This document shows positions 22,746 to 31,343 of a DNA stretch of 32,139 nt, piece after piece. The DNA is from Thermoleophilia bacterium (GTDB taxonomy: Bacteria; Actinomycetota; Thermoleophilia; Gaiellales; JAICJC01): NCBI GenBank assembly GCA_025928655.1, contig JAICJC010000032.1, positions 1-32,139 of the forward strand. Reading direction: 5' to 3'. How positions within the stretch are numbered: position 1 is the first letter of the stretch; every line of letters starts with the position of its first letter. Under the pieces are notes generated by a model. The model did no database searches and was not told the origin of the DNA. It was given only the letters and a program-made list of their open reading frames with translations. Both the position numbers and the translations under genes were made by a program.

Positions 22746-23522
22746 ATGCCGGCGAGGACGATGACGGTCGGCGTCCTGCACCCCGGTGAGATGGGCGCCG
22801 CCGTGGCGGCGGCGCTGCGCGCGGGCGGGCACGACGTCGCGTGGGCGTCGGCCGGGCGGAGCGCGGCCACGGCCGCGAGGGCCGGCGAGGCGGGCCTGCG
22901 CGACATCGGCACGCCGGAGGCGATGGCAGGCGCCTGCGACCTCGTGGTGTCGGTGTGCCCGCCGCACGCCGCGGTCGCCGTCGCCCGCGAGCTGCGCGGG
23001 TTCGGCGGCATCTACGTCGAGGCGAACGCCGTGTCGCCGGAGACGGCGCGCGGGATCGGCGAGATCGTCACCTCGGGCGCGGCCGCGTACGTCGACGGCG
23101 GCATCATCGGCCCGCCGCCCCGCGAGCCCGGGACGACCCGGCTCTACCTCTCCGGGCCGGCCGCCGGCGAGGTGGCGGCGGCCTTCGCGGGGACGCCGCT
23201 CGAGGCCCTCGCCGTCTCGGCCCGCGTCGGCGACGCCTCGGCGGTGAAGATGGCCTACGCCGCGTGGACGAAGGGCACCGCAGCGCTCGTGCTGGCCGCC
23301 CGCGAGACGGCCCGGGCCGAGGGCGTCGAGGAGGCGCTCGTCGCGGAGTGGGCGCGGTCGCTCCCCGACCTCGCCGACGCATACGCGCGCGCCGGGCGCT
23401 CCGCGACCGCCAAGGGCTGGCGCTGGGTCGCCGAGATGGAGGAGATCGCCGCCACGTTCGCCGCGGCCGGGCAGCCGGACGGCTTCCACCGGGCGGCCGC
23501 GGAGATCTACCGCCGCTACTGA
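22746..23522 (+). CDS. NAD(P)-binding 6-phosphogluconate dehydrogenase-like reductase (DUF1932 type)
   Basis: A 258-residue protein with an N-terminal Rossmann domain: TVGVLHPGEMGAAVAAAL, a glycine-rich motif with H-P-G-E-M-G where classical beta-hydroxyacid dehydrogenases have G-x-G-x-M-G. The DVAWASAGRS strand end (S/R) hints at NADP preference. The conserved DGGIIGPPP segment follows, then a C-terminal helical domain of the DUF1932 type whose GDASAVKMAYAAWTKGTAAL contains the Lys equivalent to the catalytic lysine of the superfamily. The substrate is probably a hydroxy acid. An alternative ATG at 22761 skips five residues. Its stop overlaps the stop of the tartrate/isopropylmalate dehydrogenase-type gene by seven bases. 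Confidence 0.82.
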   Translation: MPARTMTVGVLHPGEMGAAVAAALRAGGHDVAWASAGRSAATAARAGEAGLRDIGTPEAMAGACDLVVSVCPPHAAVAVARELRGFGGIYVEANAVSPETARGIGEIVTSGAAAYVDGGIIGPPPREPGTTRLYLSGPAAGEVAAAFAGTPLEALAVSARVGDASAVKMAYAAWTKGTAALVLAARETARAEGVEEALVAEWARSLPDLADAYARAGRSATAKGWRWVAEMEEIAATFAAAGQPDGFHRAAAEIYRRY

Positions 23523-24574
23523 GCGTTGACGGCGCGCACGAGCTCGTCCCCGACCTCCGCCGTCGAGGCGCTCCCGCCCAGGTCGGGCGTGCGTGCCCGA
23601 TCGCCGCCGAGCACCGACTCGATCGCGCCCATCACGGCCGCCGCCGCGGCGATCTCGCCGAGGTGGTCGAGCATCATCGCCCCGGCCCAGACCGCGCCGA
23701 CGGGGTTGGCGACGCCCTTCCCGGCGATGTCCGGCGCCGAGCCGTGCACCGGCTCGAACAGGCCGGGCCCGGCGCCGTCCGGCGCGACGTTGGCGCTCGC
23801 GGCGAGCCCCATCCCGCCCTGGATGGCGGCGCCGATGTCCGTGATGACGTCGCCGAACAGGTTGGACGCGACCATGACGTCGAACCGGCCCGGCTGGCTC
23901 ACCATGTAGGCGCAGGCGGCGTCGACCAGGACCCGGTCGAGCTCGACGTCGGGGAAGTCGGCGCCGACCGCCTCCACGATCTCGTCCCACATGACGAAGT
24001 GGTGCGGGCTCGCGTTCGACTTCGTGATGCTCGCGAGCCGGCCCCGGCGCGAGCGGGCCAGGCCGAAGGCGTGCCGCACGACCCGCTCGACGCCGTGGCG
24101 GGTGAACACGTCGACCTGGAGCCCGACCTCGTGGCCCATGCCGACGTGCACGCGGCCGCCGGCGCCGGCGTACTCGCCCTCGGTGTTCTCGCGCACGCAC
24201 ACCATGTCGATGTCGGCCGGCCCGCGGCCCGCGAGCGGCGTCGCCACGCCGGGCAGGAGCCGGATCGGGCGGATGTTCAGGTAGAGGTCGAACCGCTGCC
24301 GGATCGGCAGCAGCAGGCCCCACAGGGTGACGTGGTCGGGCACGCCCGGCGAGCCCACGGCGCCGAGGTAGATCGCATCGTGATCGGCGAGCGCCGCGAG
24401 GCCGTCGGCGGGCATGAGCGCGCCGGTGCGGGCGTGGTGGTCGCTGCCCCACGGCAGGTGCGTCCACGCGAGCTCGCAGTCCGCGCAGGCCGCCTCGAGC
24501 ACGCGGATGCCCTGCGCGACCACCTCGGGGCCGACGCCGTCGCCGCCGATGACCGCGATCCGGTGCCGCGTCAC
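23516..24574 (-). CDS. Isocitrate/isopropylmalate dehydrogenase-family enzyme, tartrate/D-malate dehydrogenase-like
   Basis: NAD-dependent oxidative decarboxylase of a 2-hydroxy acid, 352 residues as usual. Motifs are IAVIGGDGVGPEVV at the N-terminus, VRENTEGEYAGAGG, ITKSNASPHHFVMWDEI with the catalytic Lys, VDAACAYMVSQPGRFDVMVASNLFGD with the metal-binding Asp, and the nucleotide loop EPVHGSAPDIAGKGVANPVG. DHVTLWGLLLPIRQRFDLYLNIRP is typical of the tartrate/D-malate group rather than LeuB, and no leu genes adjoin. It is read last in a leftward run after two ABC permeases (four bases from the second), which suggests it oxidises the imported substrate or a product of it. The start is GTG at 24574. 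Confidence 0.87.
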   Translation of the reverse strand: MTRHRIAVIGGDGVGPEVVAQGIRVLEAACADCELAWTHLPWGSDHHARTGALMPADGLAALADHDAIYLGAVGSPGVPDHVTLWGLLLPIRQRFDLYLNIRPIRLLPGVATPLAGRGPADIDMVCVRENTEGEYAGAGGRVHVGMGHEVGLQVDVFTRHGVERVVRHAFGLARSRRGRLASITKSNASPHHFVMWDEIVEAVGADFPDVELDRVLVDAACAYMVSQPGRFDVMVASNLFGDVITDIGAAIQGGMGLAASANVAPDGAGPGLFEPVHGSAPDIAGKGVANPVGAVWAGAMMLDHLGEIAAAAAVMGAIESVLGGDRARTPDLGGSASTAEVGDELVRAVNAQ

Positions 24575-24578
24575 GCCG

Positions 24579-25403
24579 TCAGTTGCCCTTGAGCGCGCCG
24601 GCCACCAGCCCGCGCATGAAGAAGCGCTGGCCGAACAGGTAGAGGGCGAAGATGGGCAGGGTGGCGATCGAGAGGCCGGCCATGACGACGGGGATGTTCA
24701 GGTTGTACCGGTTCTGGAACCCGGTCAGCCCCGCCATCAGCGTGAGCGAGCTCTGGCTCTGGAGGAAGACGAGCGCGATCAAGAGCTCGTTCCAGACCCA
24801 CAGCGCGTTCACCACCGCCAGCGTGATCAGCGGGGCGCCGGAGAGCGGCACGACCACCCGCAGGAACACCTGCAGCGACGAGGCCCCGTCGATCTCCGCC
24901 GCCTCGATCAGCGAGCGCGGGATCGTCCGGAAGTAGGCCGCGAGCATGTAGACCGAGAACGGCATCATCAGGCCGACGTAGATGGCGATCACGATCCGGC
25001 GGGTGTCGATCAGGTCGAGCTCGGCGCCGAGCAGGAAGAGCGGCACCACCAGGACGACGGGCGGGATCACCATCAGCGAGATGATCAGCGAGAGCAGGAC
25101 GTCGCGGCCCATGAACTGCCACCGCGCGAGGCCCCACGCCGCGAGCGACGAGAAGACGAGCGTGATCGCGACCGAGGCGCCGGTCAGGATCAGGCTGTTC
25201 AGGAGCCACTGGGGGAAGTGGTTGTTGATCGCCGCGTGGTATGCGGACAGCCGCGGCGAGGTGGGCAGCCCCAGCGGATGGTTCAGGAAGTCGTTCTGCG
25301 TCCGCAGCGACCCCGACAGCATCACGTACACCGGCAGGAGCGCCGAGAGCGTGAACGCGATCAGGACGATCTGGCGCACGATCTGGCCGACGCGGTCGAT
25401 CAT
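24579..25403 (-). CDS. ABC sugar transporter permease, MalG-type (CUT1)
   Basis: A 274-residue inner-membrane protein with six transmembrane segments. The cytoplasmic coupling loop carries the canonical EAA motif: LIEAAEIDGASSLQVFLRVVVPL, typical of MalG-like permeases of carbohydrate-uptake family 1. The C-terminus ends QRFFMRGLVAGALKGN, also diagnostic. Its ATG overlaps the stop of the partner permease by four bases (ATGA), so the pair is translationally coupled. The ATPase is supplied by the divergent gene at 27774. The substrate is not deducible from permeases. Confidence 0.94.
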   Translation of the reverse strand: MIDRVGQIVRQIVLIAFTLSALLPVYVMLSGSLRTQNDFLNHPLGLPTSPRLSAYHAAINNHFPQWLLNSLILTGASVAITLVFSSLAAWGLARWQFMGRDVLLSLIISLMVIPPVVLVVPLFLLGAELDLIDTRRIVIAIYVGLMMPFSVYMLAAYFRTIPRSLIEAAEIDGASSLQVFLRVVVPLSGAPLITLAVVNALWVWNELLIALVFLQSQSSLTLMAGLTGFQNRYNLNIPVVMAGLSIATLPIFALYLFGQRFFMRGLVAGALKGN

Positions 25404-26326
25404 GCCGCCCGCCGGCGTCCGTAGGCCCAGCGCAGGATCAGGAACAGCACGGCGATGGCGGTGACGCCGATCAGAAGCAGCGTCGCCGCCGCGGCCGCGA
25501 GCCAGGGGATGTCCGACGTGAACGCGTTCTGGTAGATGTAGGTCTCGGTCACCTGGGTCGCCTGGCCGGGCCCGCCGCCGGTCATGACGAAGACGTAGCT
25601 GAAGACCCACGACATCAGCGTGATCGCCTCGATCACGAGGTAGAAGCCGATGATCGAGCGCATCATCGGCAGGGTCACGTGCCACTGGGTGCGGAACCAG
25701 CCGGCGCCGTCGACCCGGGCGGCGTCGAAGACGTTCCCCGGCAGCGAGAGCAGCCGGGCCAGGAAGAGGATCACGCCGAACCCGAGCTCCCGCCAGATGA
25801 TCACGCCCGCGAGGGAGCGCAGCGCCCAGTCCGGGTCGCCCAGCCAGTCCTCGCTGAAGTAGGCGAGGTGCAGCGTCTGGAGCGTGCTGTTGACCGCGCC
25901 GTGGAGGGTCAGGAGCTCGCCGAAGAGGACGCCCACGACCGTCACCGGGAGCATGTAGGGGATGAAGATCGCGACCCGGTGGAAGCGCCAGCCGCGCATC
26001 CCCTCGTGCAGCAGGATCGCGATGACGAGGGCGACGGCGATGATGACCGGCAGGGTCAGGAGCAGCCGCAGGTTGTTGCCGAGCGCCGTGCGGAAGAAGG
26101 GGTCGTCGATCGCGATCCGCAGGTTGCCGAGCCCGACCCCCACCCCCTCGCGGTGGGTCGCCTCCATCACGAGGCGGTAGATGCTGTAGCCGTAGACGAG
26201 GCCGATCGACGCGAGCGCCGGCGCGAGCCAGATCAGGGCCTGCCAGGGACGACGACGGCGGGGGCGGCCGCGAGGGGCCGCCCCCGTGTGTCGTTCGCCC
26301 GTCGCCGCTACTGCTGTCCCGTCCAC
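25400..26326 (-). CDS. ABC sugar transporter permease, MalF-type (CUT1)
   Basis: A 308-residue permease. A basic, disordered N-terminus ([12 protein letters not shown]) precedes about six transmembrane helices. The EAA-type loop reads VFDAARVDGAGWFRTQWHVTLPMM, and a GGGPGQATQVTETYIYQNAF segment is typical of the MalF/UgpA group. The GTG at 26326 overlaps the end of the binding-protein gene by 19 bases, and no better start lies downstream before the first helix. The order binding protein, MalF-type, MalG-type is standard for CUT1 systems. Confidence 0.92.
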   Translation of the reverse strand: MDGTAVAATGERHTGAAPRGRPRRRRPWQALIWLAPALASIGLVYGYSIYRLVMEATHREGVGVGLGNLRIAIDDPFFRTALGNNLRLLLTLPVIIAVALVIAILLHEGMRGWRFHRVAIFIPYMLPVTVVGVLFGELLTLHGAVNSTLQTLHLAYFSEDWLGDPDWALRSLAGVIIWRELGFGVILFLARLLSLPGNVFDAARVDGAGWFRTQWHVTLPMMRSIIGFYLVIEAITLMSWVFSYVFVMTGGGPGQATQVTETYIYQNAFTSDIPWLAAAAATLLLIGVTAIAVLFLILRWAYGRRRAA

Positions 26327-27651
26327 TTCTTGAAGTCGTCGATCAGGTCAGGCTGGATCGTCCTGATCCGCTCCATGTCGGACTCCATGGTCTGGGCGGC
26401 CTGCTGGGCCGTCGCCTTCCCGGCGAACATGAGCTGGACGCCGCCGAAGTTGGCCTTCGAGTCGAGGTCCGTCGGGATGAAGTTCTCGAGATACGGCGCG
26501 CCGTTCTGCGAGTAGTCGTAGAGCTGCTTCACCTGCGGGACGTCGATCTCGGACGCGTCGAAGCGGTCGTCCGCCGGCAGCGCCCCCGTGTCCTTGTAGA
26601 AGCGCGAGAGCTCGGCCGGCGTGTGCATGAACATGATGAAGTCGGCCGCCTGCTGCTTGTAGGGCGACCACGAGCTGATCGCGAGCGTCTGCGACGTCGA
26701 CCCCAGCTTGCCCGCGCCGATGCCGTCGGCGTACGTCGGCATCGTCATCACGCCGACCTTGGAGCCGCCGACCTGCGACACGAACTTGCGCACGTCGGTG
26801 CCGGCGGTGACGGTCATCGCGCTCTTGCCGTCGACCCAGGTCTGCTGCGCCTGATACAGGTCGAGGGAGCCGATGTCGTCGTTCCAGCACTTGGAGCTGA
26901 TCATCTGGCCGAGCCGCGTCCACCACTGCGCCAGGTCGGGGTCGGTGAACTTCTTCGAGCCCGCCACCGCCTGCTTGAGCTCGTCGACGGACGTCAGCGA
27001 CTCCGAGCCGAGGATCGAGAACAGCCATCCGCCGAACCAGCCGTCCTTGACGCCGCCGGCGATCGGGGTGATGCCCTTCGAGCGCAGCGTCGAACAGTCG
27101 GAGAGGAAGTCGTCCCACGTCTTCGGCGGGCTGGAGATGCCGGCCCGGGCGAGGACGTCCTTGCGGTAAAGGATCGGGAAGGACGGCTGCACGTACCACG
27201 GCGCGCTCCAGACCTTCCCGTCCCACGTGTCCTCGGAGGCGTTCAGGTAGTGCGAGCGCTCGCTGGCCGGGATGTAGTCGGAGATCGGGGCGAGGTTGCC
27301 GTCCCACGCGTCCTGGAGCGTCCAGATGCCGCCCCACCGGTACTCGATGTCCGGCCCCTTCTTCGCCTTCGCGGCCGCGGCGAAGTTCGGCATCAGGTTG
27401 TCGGTGGACTGGAGCACCGTCTTGATCGTGATGTTCGGGTGCAGCGCCTCGTACTTCTTGACCGAGTCGGCCAGGAACGTCGAGAGCCCGTGCGCCTCCT
27501 GCTGGCCCCAGTACCACATCGTGAGCGTGATCGGGCCGTTGGTCTTCGCGGCGCTCGACCCGCCCCCCGAGCTGCTGCCGCAGGCGGCTGCAGCCAGGAC
27601 GGTCACCGCGACGGCCACGAGCCGTCGCCAGGTGGGGGTGAGACTGGTCAT
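26308..27651 (-). CDS. ABC transporter extracellular solute-binding lipoprotein
   Basis: A 447-residue cluster-B (SBP_bac_1) binding protein. The signal peptide ends in a lipobox, VLAAAAC, with the lipidated cysteine at C24, followed by a Ser/Gly-rich linker; this fits membrane anchoring in a Gram-positive. The mature part starts ITLTMWYWGQQEAHGLSTFL and contains WGGIWTLQDAWDGNLAPIS and the APWYVQPSFPILYRKDVLARAG hinge region typical of sugar-binding members. The ligand is presumably a sugar, polyol or sugar derivative. GGGAGGA five bases before the ATG at 27651 fixes the start. It is the first gene of the transporter operon and divergent from its ATPase across a 122-base control region. Confidence 0.94.
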   Translation of the reverse strand: MTSLTPTWRRLVAVAVTVLAAAACGSSSGGGSSAAKTNGPITLTMWYWGQQEAHGLSTFLADSVKKYEALHPNITIKTVLQSTDNLMPNFAAAAKAKKGPDIEYRWGGIWTLQDAWDGNLAPISDYIPASERSHYLNASEDTWDGKVWSAPWYVQPSFPILYRKDVLARAGISSPPKTWDDFLSDCSTLRSKGITPIAGGVKDGWFGGWLFSILGSESLTSVDELKQAVAGSKKFTDPDLAQWWTRLGQMISSKCWNDDIGSLDLYQAQQTWVDGKSAMTVTAGTDVRKFVSQVGGSKVGVMTMPTYADGIGAGKLGSTSQTLAISSWSPYKQQAADFIMFMHTPAELSRFYKDTGALPADDRFDASEIDVPQVKQLYDYSQNGAPYLENFIPTDLDSKANFGGVQLMFAGKATAQQAAQTMESDMERIRTIQPDLIDDFKKWTGQQ

Positions 27652-27712
27652 GAGAATCCTCCCTCGGTTGCGGCTGGGACGCGCCGCGACTCTCGCTCGG
27701 CTGGAAGTAAAC

Positions 27713-27720
27713 GCTATAGC
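27713..27720. promoter_or_regulatory. GCTATAGC palindrome in the divergent transporter promoter
   Basis: An eight-base perfect dyad, set in AAAC-GCTATAGC-ATTG, lies in an AT-rich patch between the binding-protein gene (start 27651) and the ATPase gene (start 27774). It is 54 bases before the GTG of the ATPase. A regulator, most simply the FCD GntR at 29905-30588, may bind here; this is inference from position. Confidence 0.45.
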
Positions 27721-27773
27721 ATTGCCTCCGTCAAGCGCCCGCGAGGCGCGCCGACCGTGGGAGGATCAGCCAG

Positions 27774-28934
27774 GTGACCGGCATCGAGCTTCAGGGAGTC
27801 ACGAAGGTGTACGGGAACGGCGTCGTGGCCGTCGACGACATCGACCTCGCGATCGGAGAGGGTGAGTTCATGGTGCTCGTCGGCCCGTCCGGGTGCGGGA
27901 AATCGACCCTGCTGCGGATGATCGCCGGCCTGGAGGACGTGTCGGGGGGCACGGTCCACATCGCCGACCGCGACGTCACCGCCCTCGCCCCCCGCGCCCG
28001 CGACATCGCGATGGTGTTCCAGGACTACGCCCTCTACCCGCACATGACGGTGCGCGACAACCTGGCGTTCGGGCTGAAGCTGCGGCGGGTGAACCGGCGC
28101 GAGATCGACCGCCGGGTCGAGGCGGTGGCCGCCACGCTCGGGCTGGAGGACTACCTCCGCCGCCGGCCCTCCGCGCTCTCGGGCGGCCAGCGCCAGCGGG
28201 TGGCGATCGGCCGGGCCATGGTGCGCGAGCCGAGGGCGTTCCTGATGGACGAGCCGCTCTCGAACCTCGACGCGAAGCTGCGCGTGACGATGCGCGCGGA
28301 GCTCGCCCGCCTGCACGAGCGCCTCGGCGTCACGACGGTCTACGTCACCCACGACCAGACCGAGGCGATGACGCTCGGCCAGCGGGTGGCCGTCATCCGC
28401 GACGGCACGATCCAGCAGTGCGACACGCCCCAGGAGCTGTTCGACCGCCCCGCCAACCTGTTCGTGGCCGCGTTCATCGGCTCCCCGGCCATGAACCTGG
28501 TCGCGGCGACCGTCGACGGCGAGTCCGTGCGGTTCGCCGACATCGTCCTCCCGGTGCCCGAGGACGCGCCCGTGCGCGGCCAGCAGCGCGAGGTGATCCT
28601 GGGCATCCGCCCGACGGACTTCGAGCTGCCCGACCGGGCCGCCGACCCCGGGATGCCGCGGATCCACGTCACGCCCGAGGTGATCGAGGGCCTGGGCGCG
28701 GAGACGAACGTGATCTTCCCGCTCGACGCGCCCCGGGTCGACAGCGACACGGTGCGCTCGGCGGCGGAGGGCGACGACGACGACGGCACGCTGCTCGCCG
28801 ACGACGACCGCGCCCACTTCACCGCCCGGATCGCGACCCGCAAGCCGGTGTCCGCGAACGGCCCCATCGAGCTGGCCGTGCACAGCGAGAGCCTGCACTA
28901 CTTCGACCCGGAGACCGGCATCGCGATGCGCTAG
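27774..28934 (+). CDS. ABC sugar transporter ATPase (MsmK/UgpC/MalK-type)
   Basis: A 386-residue cytoplasmic ATPase. Walker A is GPSGCGKST (37-45), the Q-loop [11 protein letters not shown] (about 81-91), the signature [14 protein letters not shown] (135-148), Walker [15 protein letters not shown] (156-169) and the H-loop [10 protein letters not shown] (H193). The C-terminal third is a TOBE/MalK-type regulatory extension ([20 protein letters not shown]). This extended form marks carbohydrate-family ATPases that may serve several transporters. An acidic loop (about residues 325-345, [14 protein letters not shown]) is an unusual insertion. GGGAGGA eight bases upstream supports the GTG at 27774. 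It is divergent from the binding-protein operon. Its stop and that of the opposite gene share one CTAG. Confidence 0.94.
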   Translation: MTGIELQGVTKVYGNGVVAVDDIDLAIGEGEFMVLVGPSGCGKSTLLRMIAGLEDVSGGTVHIADRDVTALAPRARDIAMVFQDYALYPHMTVRDNLAFGLKLRRVNRREIDRRVEAVAATLGLEDYLRRRPSALSGGQRQRVAIGRAMVREPRAFLMDEPLSNLDAKLRVTMRAELARLHERLGVTTVYVTHDQTEAMTLGQRVAVIRDGTIQQCDTPQELFDRPANLFVAAFIGSPAMNLVAATVDGESVRFADIVLPVPEDAPVRGQQREVILGIRPTDFELPDRAADPGMPRIHVTPEVIEGLGAETNVIFPLDAPRVDSDTVRSAAEGDDDDGTLLADDDRAHFTARIATRKPVSANGPIELAVHSESLHYFDPETGIAMR

Positions 28935-29908
28935 CGGGTGGCGGCGTACCCCGGGTTGAGGATCGCCGCGACCGGGCGGCCGGCCAGGAAGTCGATCGCC
29001 TGCCGGGTGGCGAACACCGGCAGGTCGGCCAGAGCCTGCGCCGAGTACCAGGCCGCGTGCGGGGTGAGCGTCACCGACGGCAGGCGGCGCAGCGGGCTCC
29101 CGTCCGGCAGCGGCTCGGCCTCGAACACGTCGAGGCCCGCGCCGGCAACCTGGCCCGACTCGAGGGCCGCGGCCAGCGCGGCCTCGTCGACGAGGCCGCC
29201 GCGGCAGGTGTTCACCAGCCGGGCGCCGGGGCGCATGGCCGCGAGCGCGCGCGCATCGACCATGTGCCGCGTCTCGTCGCTCAGCGGCACGTGCAGCGTG
29301 AGGATGTCGGCCTGCGACAGCGCCTCTTCCAGCGACACGGGCGTGTGCCCGGCGTCGCGCACGGCCCGGTCGGCGACGTAGCGGTCGTGCACGAGCACGC
29401 GGAAGCCGACGGCCGCGAGCGCAGCCGCCACCCGCGCGCCGATGCGCCCGTAGCCGATCACCGCCACCGTCGTGGCCGACGGCCGGGCCGCGCCGGGATA
29501 GGACCCCACCGCCGCCCAGGTGCCCGACCGCACGGCGGCGTCGAGGGCGACCACGCCGCGGGCCTGGTCGAGCACGAGCGCCAGCGTGTGGCAGGCGACC
29601 TCCTCGATGCAGTAGTCCGGCGTGTTCGCGACGGCCACCCCGCGCTCGGTGGCGGCGGCGACGTCGACCATGTCGTAGCCGATGCCGAGCCGGCTGATCA
29701 TGCGCACGCCCGGGAGCGCGTCGAGCACCCGGCCCGAGATCGGCGCCCACTGCACGATCAGCGCGTCGGCGCCGGCGCACTGCTCGATCACGTCCTGCTC
29801 GCTGCGACAGGCGGCCCGCCGGCTTGCCACCCCGGCCTCGTCCAGCAGCCGCTCCTCGATGCCGCCCGACGGCAGGTCGGAGTCGGTGATGACCACGAGC
29901 GGGGTCAT
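28931..29908 (-). CDS. D-2-hydroxyacid dehydrogenase (C-terminal-binding-protein-like group)
   Basis: A 325-residue NAD-dependent oxidoreductase that interconverts a D-2-hydroxy acid and its keto acid. The nucleotide-binding motif is [17 protein letters not shown], and the catalytic triad is visible as Arg in [13 protein letters not shown], Glu in DVFEAEPLP and His in TPHAAWYS. The [20 protein letters not shown] segment and the [17 protein letters not shown] stretch place it near the CtBP-like group. It is last in a leftward operon, and its ATG overlaps the GntR stop by four bases (ATGA). Coupling to the regulator and to the SDR upstream suggests that a hydroxy-acid catabolic step is induced together with transport. 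Confidence 0.9.
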   Translation of the reverse strand: MTPLVVITDSDLPSGGIEERLLDEAGVASRRAACRSEQDVIEQCAGADALIVQWAPISGRVLDALPGVRMISRLGIGYDMVDVAAATERGVAVANTPDYCIEEVACHTLALVLDQARGVVALDAAVRSGTWAAVGSYPGAARPSATTVAVIGYGRIGARVAAALAAVGFRVLVHDRYVADRAVRDAGHTPVSLEEALSQADILTLHVPLSDETRHMVDARALAAMRPGARLVNTCRGGLVDEAALAAALESGQVAGAGLDVFEAEPLPDGSPLRRLPSVTLTPHAAWYSAQALADLPVFATRQAIDFLAGRPVAAILNPGYAATR

Positions 29909-30588
29909 CGGGCCGCCTCGGCGGGCGGCGCCAGCGAGCGCTCGATCCGGTCGGCGGCAACCTGGATGTGGCGGGCCATCTCGGCCTGCGCCCGCTCCGG
30001 GTCGCCGCCGGCGATGGCGTCGACCAGCTCGACGTGGCTCCTGGCATGAGCGCGCAGCTCGTCGGCCGGGAGGCTGCGGGTGGCGGCGCGCAGGAAGGCG
30101 GCCACCCGGCCCCGCACCTGGGCGGCCACCTCGTTCAGGAGGGAGTGGCCGGAGAGCTCCCACAGGAGGCCGTGGAACTCCTGGTCGAGCGCGACCAGGG
30201 CGTCGACCCCGCCGGCCCCGGCGGCGTCGAGCATGTGCCCGGCGATCGACCGCAGCCGGGCCTCCGCCTCCGGCGTGAGCCGTTCCTGCGCGCGGCGCAC
30301 GACGAACCCCTCGAGGACGATCCGCAGCGACGAGATCTCCGCCAGGCCGACGGGCGTGAGCTCGGCCACCCAGGCGCCGCGGCGCGGGATCCGCTGCACG
30401 AGCCCCTCGTCGGCGAGCCGGGCGAGCGCCTCGCGCACCGGGATGTGGGAGACGCCCAGCTGGCTTGCGATCGTGCGCTCGACGAGCTTCGTGCCCGGGC
30501 GGTAGACGCCCTGCTGGATCGCCTCGCGCACGCGTTCGGCCACACGGTCGGACAGGCTGTGGTCGCCGAGCCGCTCGAGGGAGGTCAT
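29905..30588 (-). CDS. GntR-family regulator, FCD subfamily
   Basis: A 227-residue transcription factor. The N-terminal winged helix reads SLSDRVAERVREAIQQG and then SQLGVSHIPVREALARLADEGLVQRIPRRGAWVAEL. The FCD domain follows, with its metal/ligand residues in VALDQEFHGLLWELSGH, ARSHVELVDAI and MARHIQVA. FCD regulators commonly respond to organic acids or sugar acids, which fits the neighbouring dehydrogenases. It is in the middle of a leftward operon with ATGA overlaps on both sides, so its level rises with the pathway genes. Candidate targets are its own operon and the dyad at 27713-27720. Confidence 0.92.
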   Translation of the reverse strand: MTSLERLGDHSLSDRVAERVREAIQQGVYRPGTKLVERTIASQLGVSHIPVREALARLADEGLVQRIPRRGAWVAELTPVGLAEISSLRIVLEGFVVRRAQERLTPEAEARLRSIAGHMLDAAGAGGVDALVALDQEFHGLLWELSGHSLLNEVAAQVRGRVAAFLRAATRSLPADELRAHARSHVELVDAIAGGDPERAQAEMARHIQVAADRIERSLAPPAEAAR

Positions 30589-31343
30589 CGCGACACGATC
30601 CAGCCGTTGGCCGACCAGCCGCCGTCGACGCGCAGCGTCTCGCCGGTGACGAACGAGGACTGCTCGTCGTCGGCGAGGTAGGCGACCGCGCTCGCGATCT
30701 CGTCCGGCTCGCCGAAGCGGCCCATCGGCGTGCGGGCGTGGTAGCCGGCGACGTCGATGATGCCCTCGTCGATGCCCCGCTGCACGAGCGCGGTGCGGGT
30801 CACCCCGGGGGCGACCGCGTTCACCCGCACGCCGCGGTCGGCCCACTCGATGGCGAGCACCTCGGTCATCGCGACGACTGCCGCCTTGGCGGCGCAGTAG
30901 GCGAGCCGCATCGGGAACGCCTCCGACGCGTTGATCGAGCTGATGCTGACGATGGCGCCCGAACCGCGCTCGAGCATGTGCCGCCCGACCACCTGCGAGC
31001 ACAGGAAGACGCCGGTCTGCATGATGCCGATCGAGACGTCCCAGTCCTCGTCGGAGACCGACTCCGACGGCCCGGCGATGGCGACGCCGGCGTTGTTCAC
31101 GAGGACGTCGATGCGGCCGTGGCGCTCGAGCGTCGCGGCCGCGGCGGCCTCGACGTGGGCGCGCCTGGAGACGTCGCAGGCGTGGCCGCTGCCGCCGATC
31201 GAGGCCGCCGTGCGGGCGGCATCGTCGCCGTCGACGTCCCAGACGGCGACGGTCGCACCGCCGGCGCCGAAGCGGCGGCCGATCGCCTCGCCGATGCCGC
31301 GGGCGCCGCCGGTGACGACACAGACCCTTCCGTCCAGGCTCAC
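30585..31343 (-). CDS. Classical short-chain dehydrogenase/reductase
   Basis: A 252-residue NAD(P)-dependent oxidoreductase with a full set of classical SDR motifs: TGGARGIG (11-18), NNAG (83-86), the catalytic Ser in ISSINAS (about 134-140), and YCAAK with Y149 and K153. APGVTRTAL and DGGWSANGW follow at the end. The D37-V-D acidic residue after the second strand (VWDVDGDD) suggests NAD preference. The substrate is unknown, probably a polyol or hydroxy acid. The GTG at 31343 overlaps the VOC stop by four bases, and its own stop overlaps the GntR ATG. The intact tetrad contrasts with the altered SDR at 1868-2647. Confidence 0.91.
   Translation of the reverse strand: MSLDGRVCVVTGGARGIGEAIGRRFGAGGATVAVWDVDGDDAARTAASIGGSGHACDVSRRAHVEAAAAATLERHGRIDVLVNNAGVAIAGPSESVSDEDWDVSIGIMQTGVFLCSQVVGRHMLERGSGAIVSISSINASEAFPMRLAYCAAKAAVVAMTEVLAIEWADRGVRVNAVAPGVTRTALVQRGIDEGIIDVAGYHARTPMGRFGEPDEIASAVAYLADDEQSSFVTGETLRVDGGWSANGWIVSR

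Noticed and set aside
23516-24574. leuB (3-isopropylmalate dehydrogenase)
   Set aside because: The family is right, but the substrate-loop region and the transporter context point to the tartrate/D-malate group.
27714-30047. A 777-residue leftward and a 718-residue rightward frame across the ATPase and dehydrogenase genes
   Set aside because: They are shadows of two well-supported genes; translations lack motifs.
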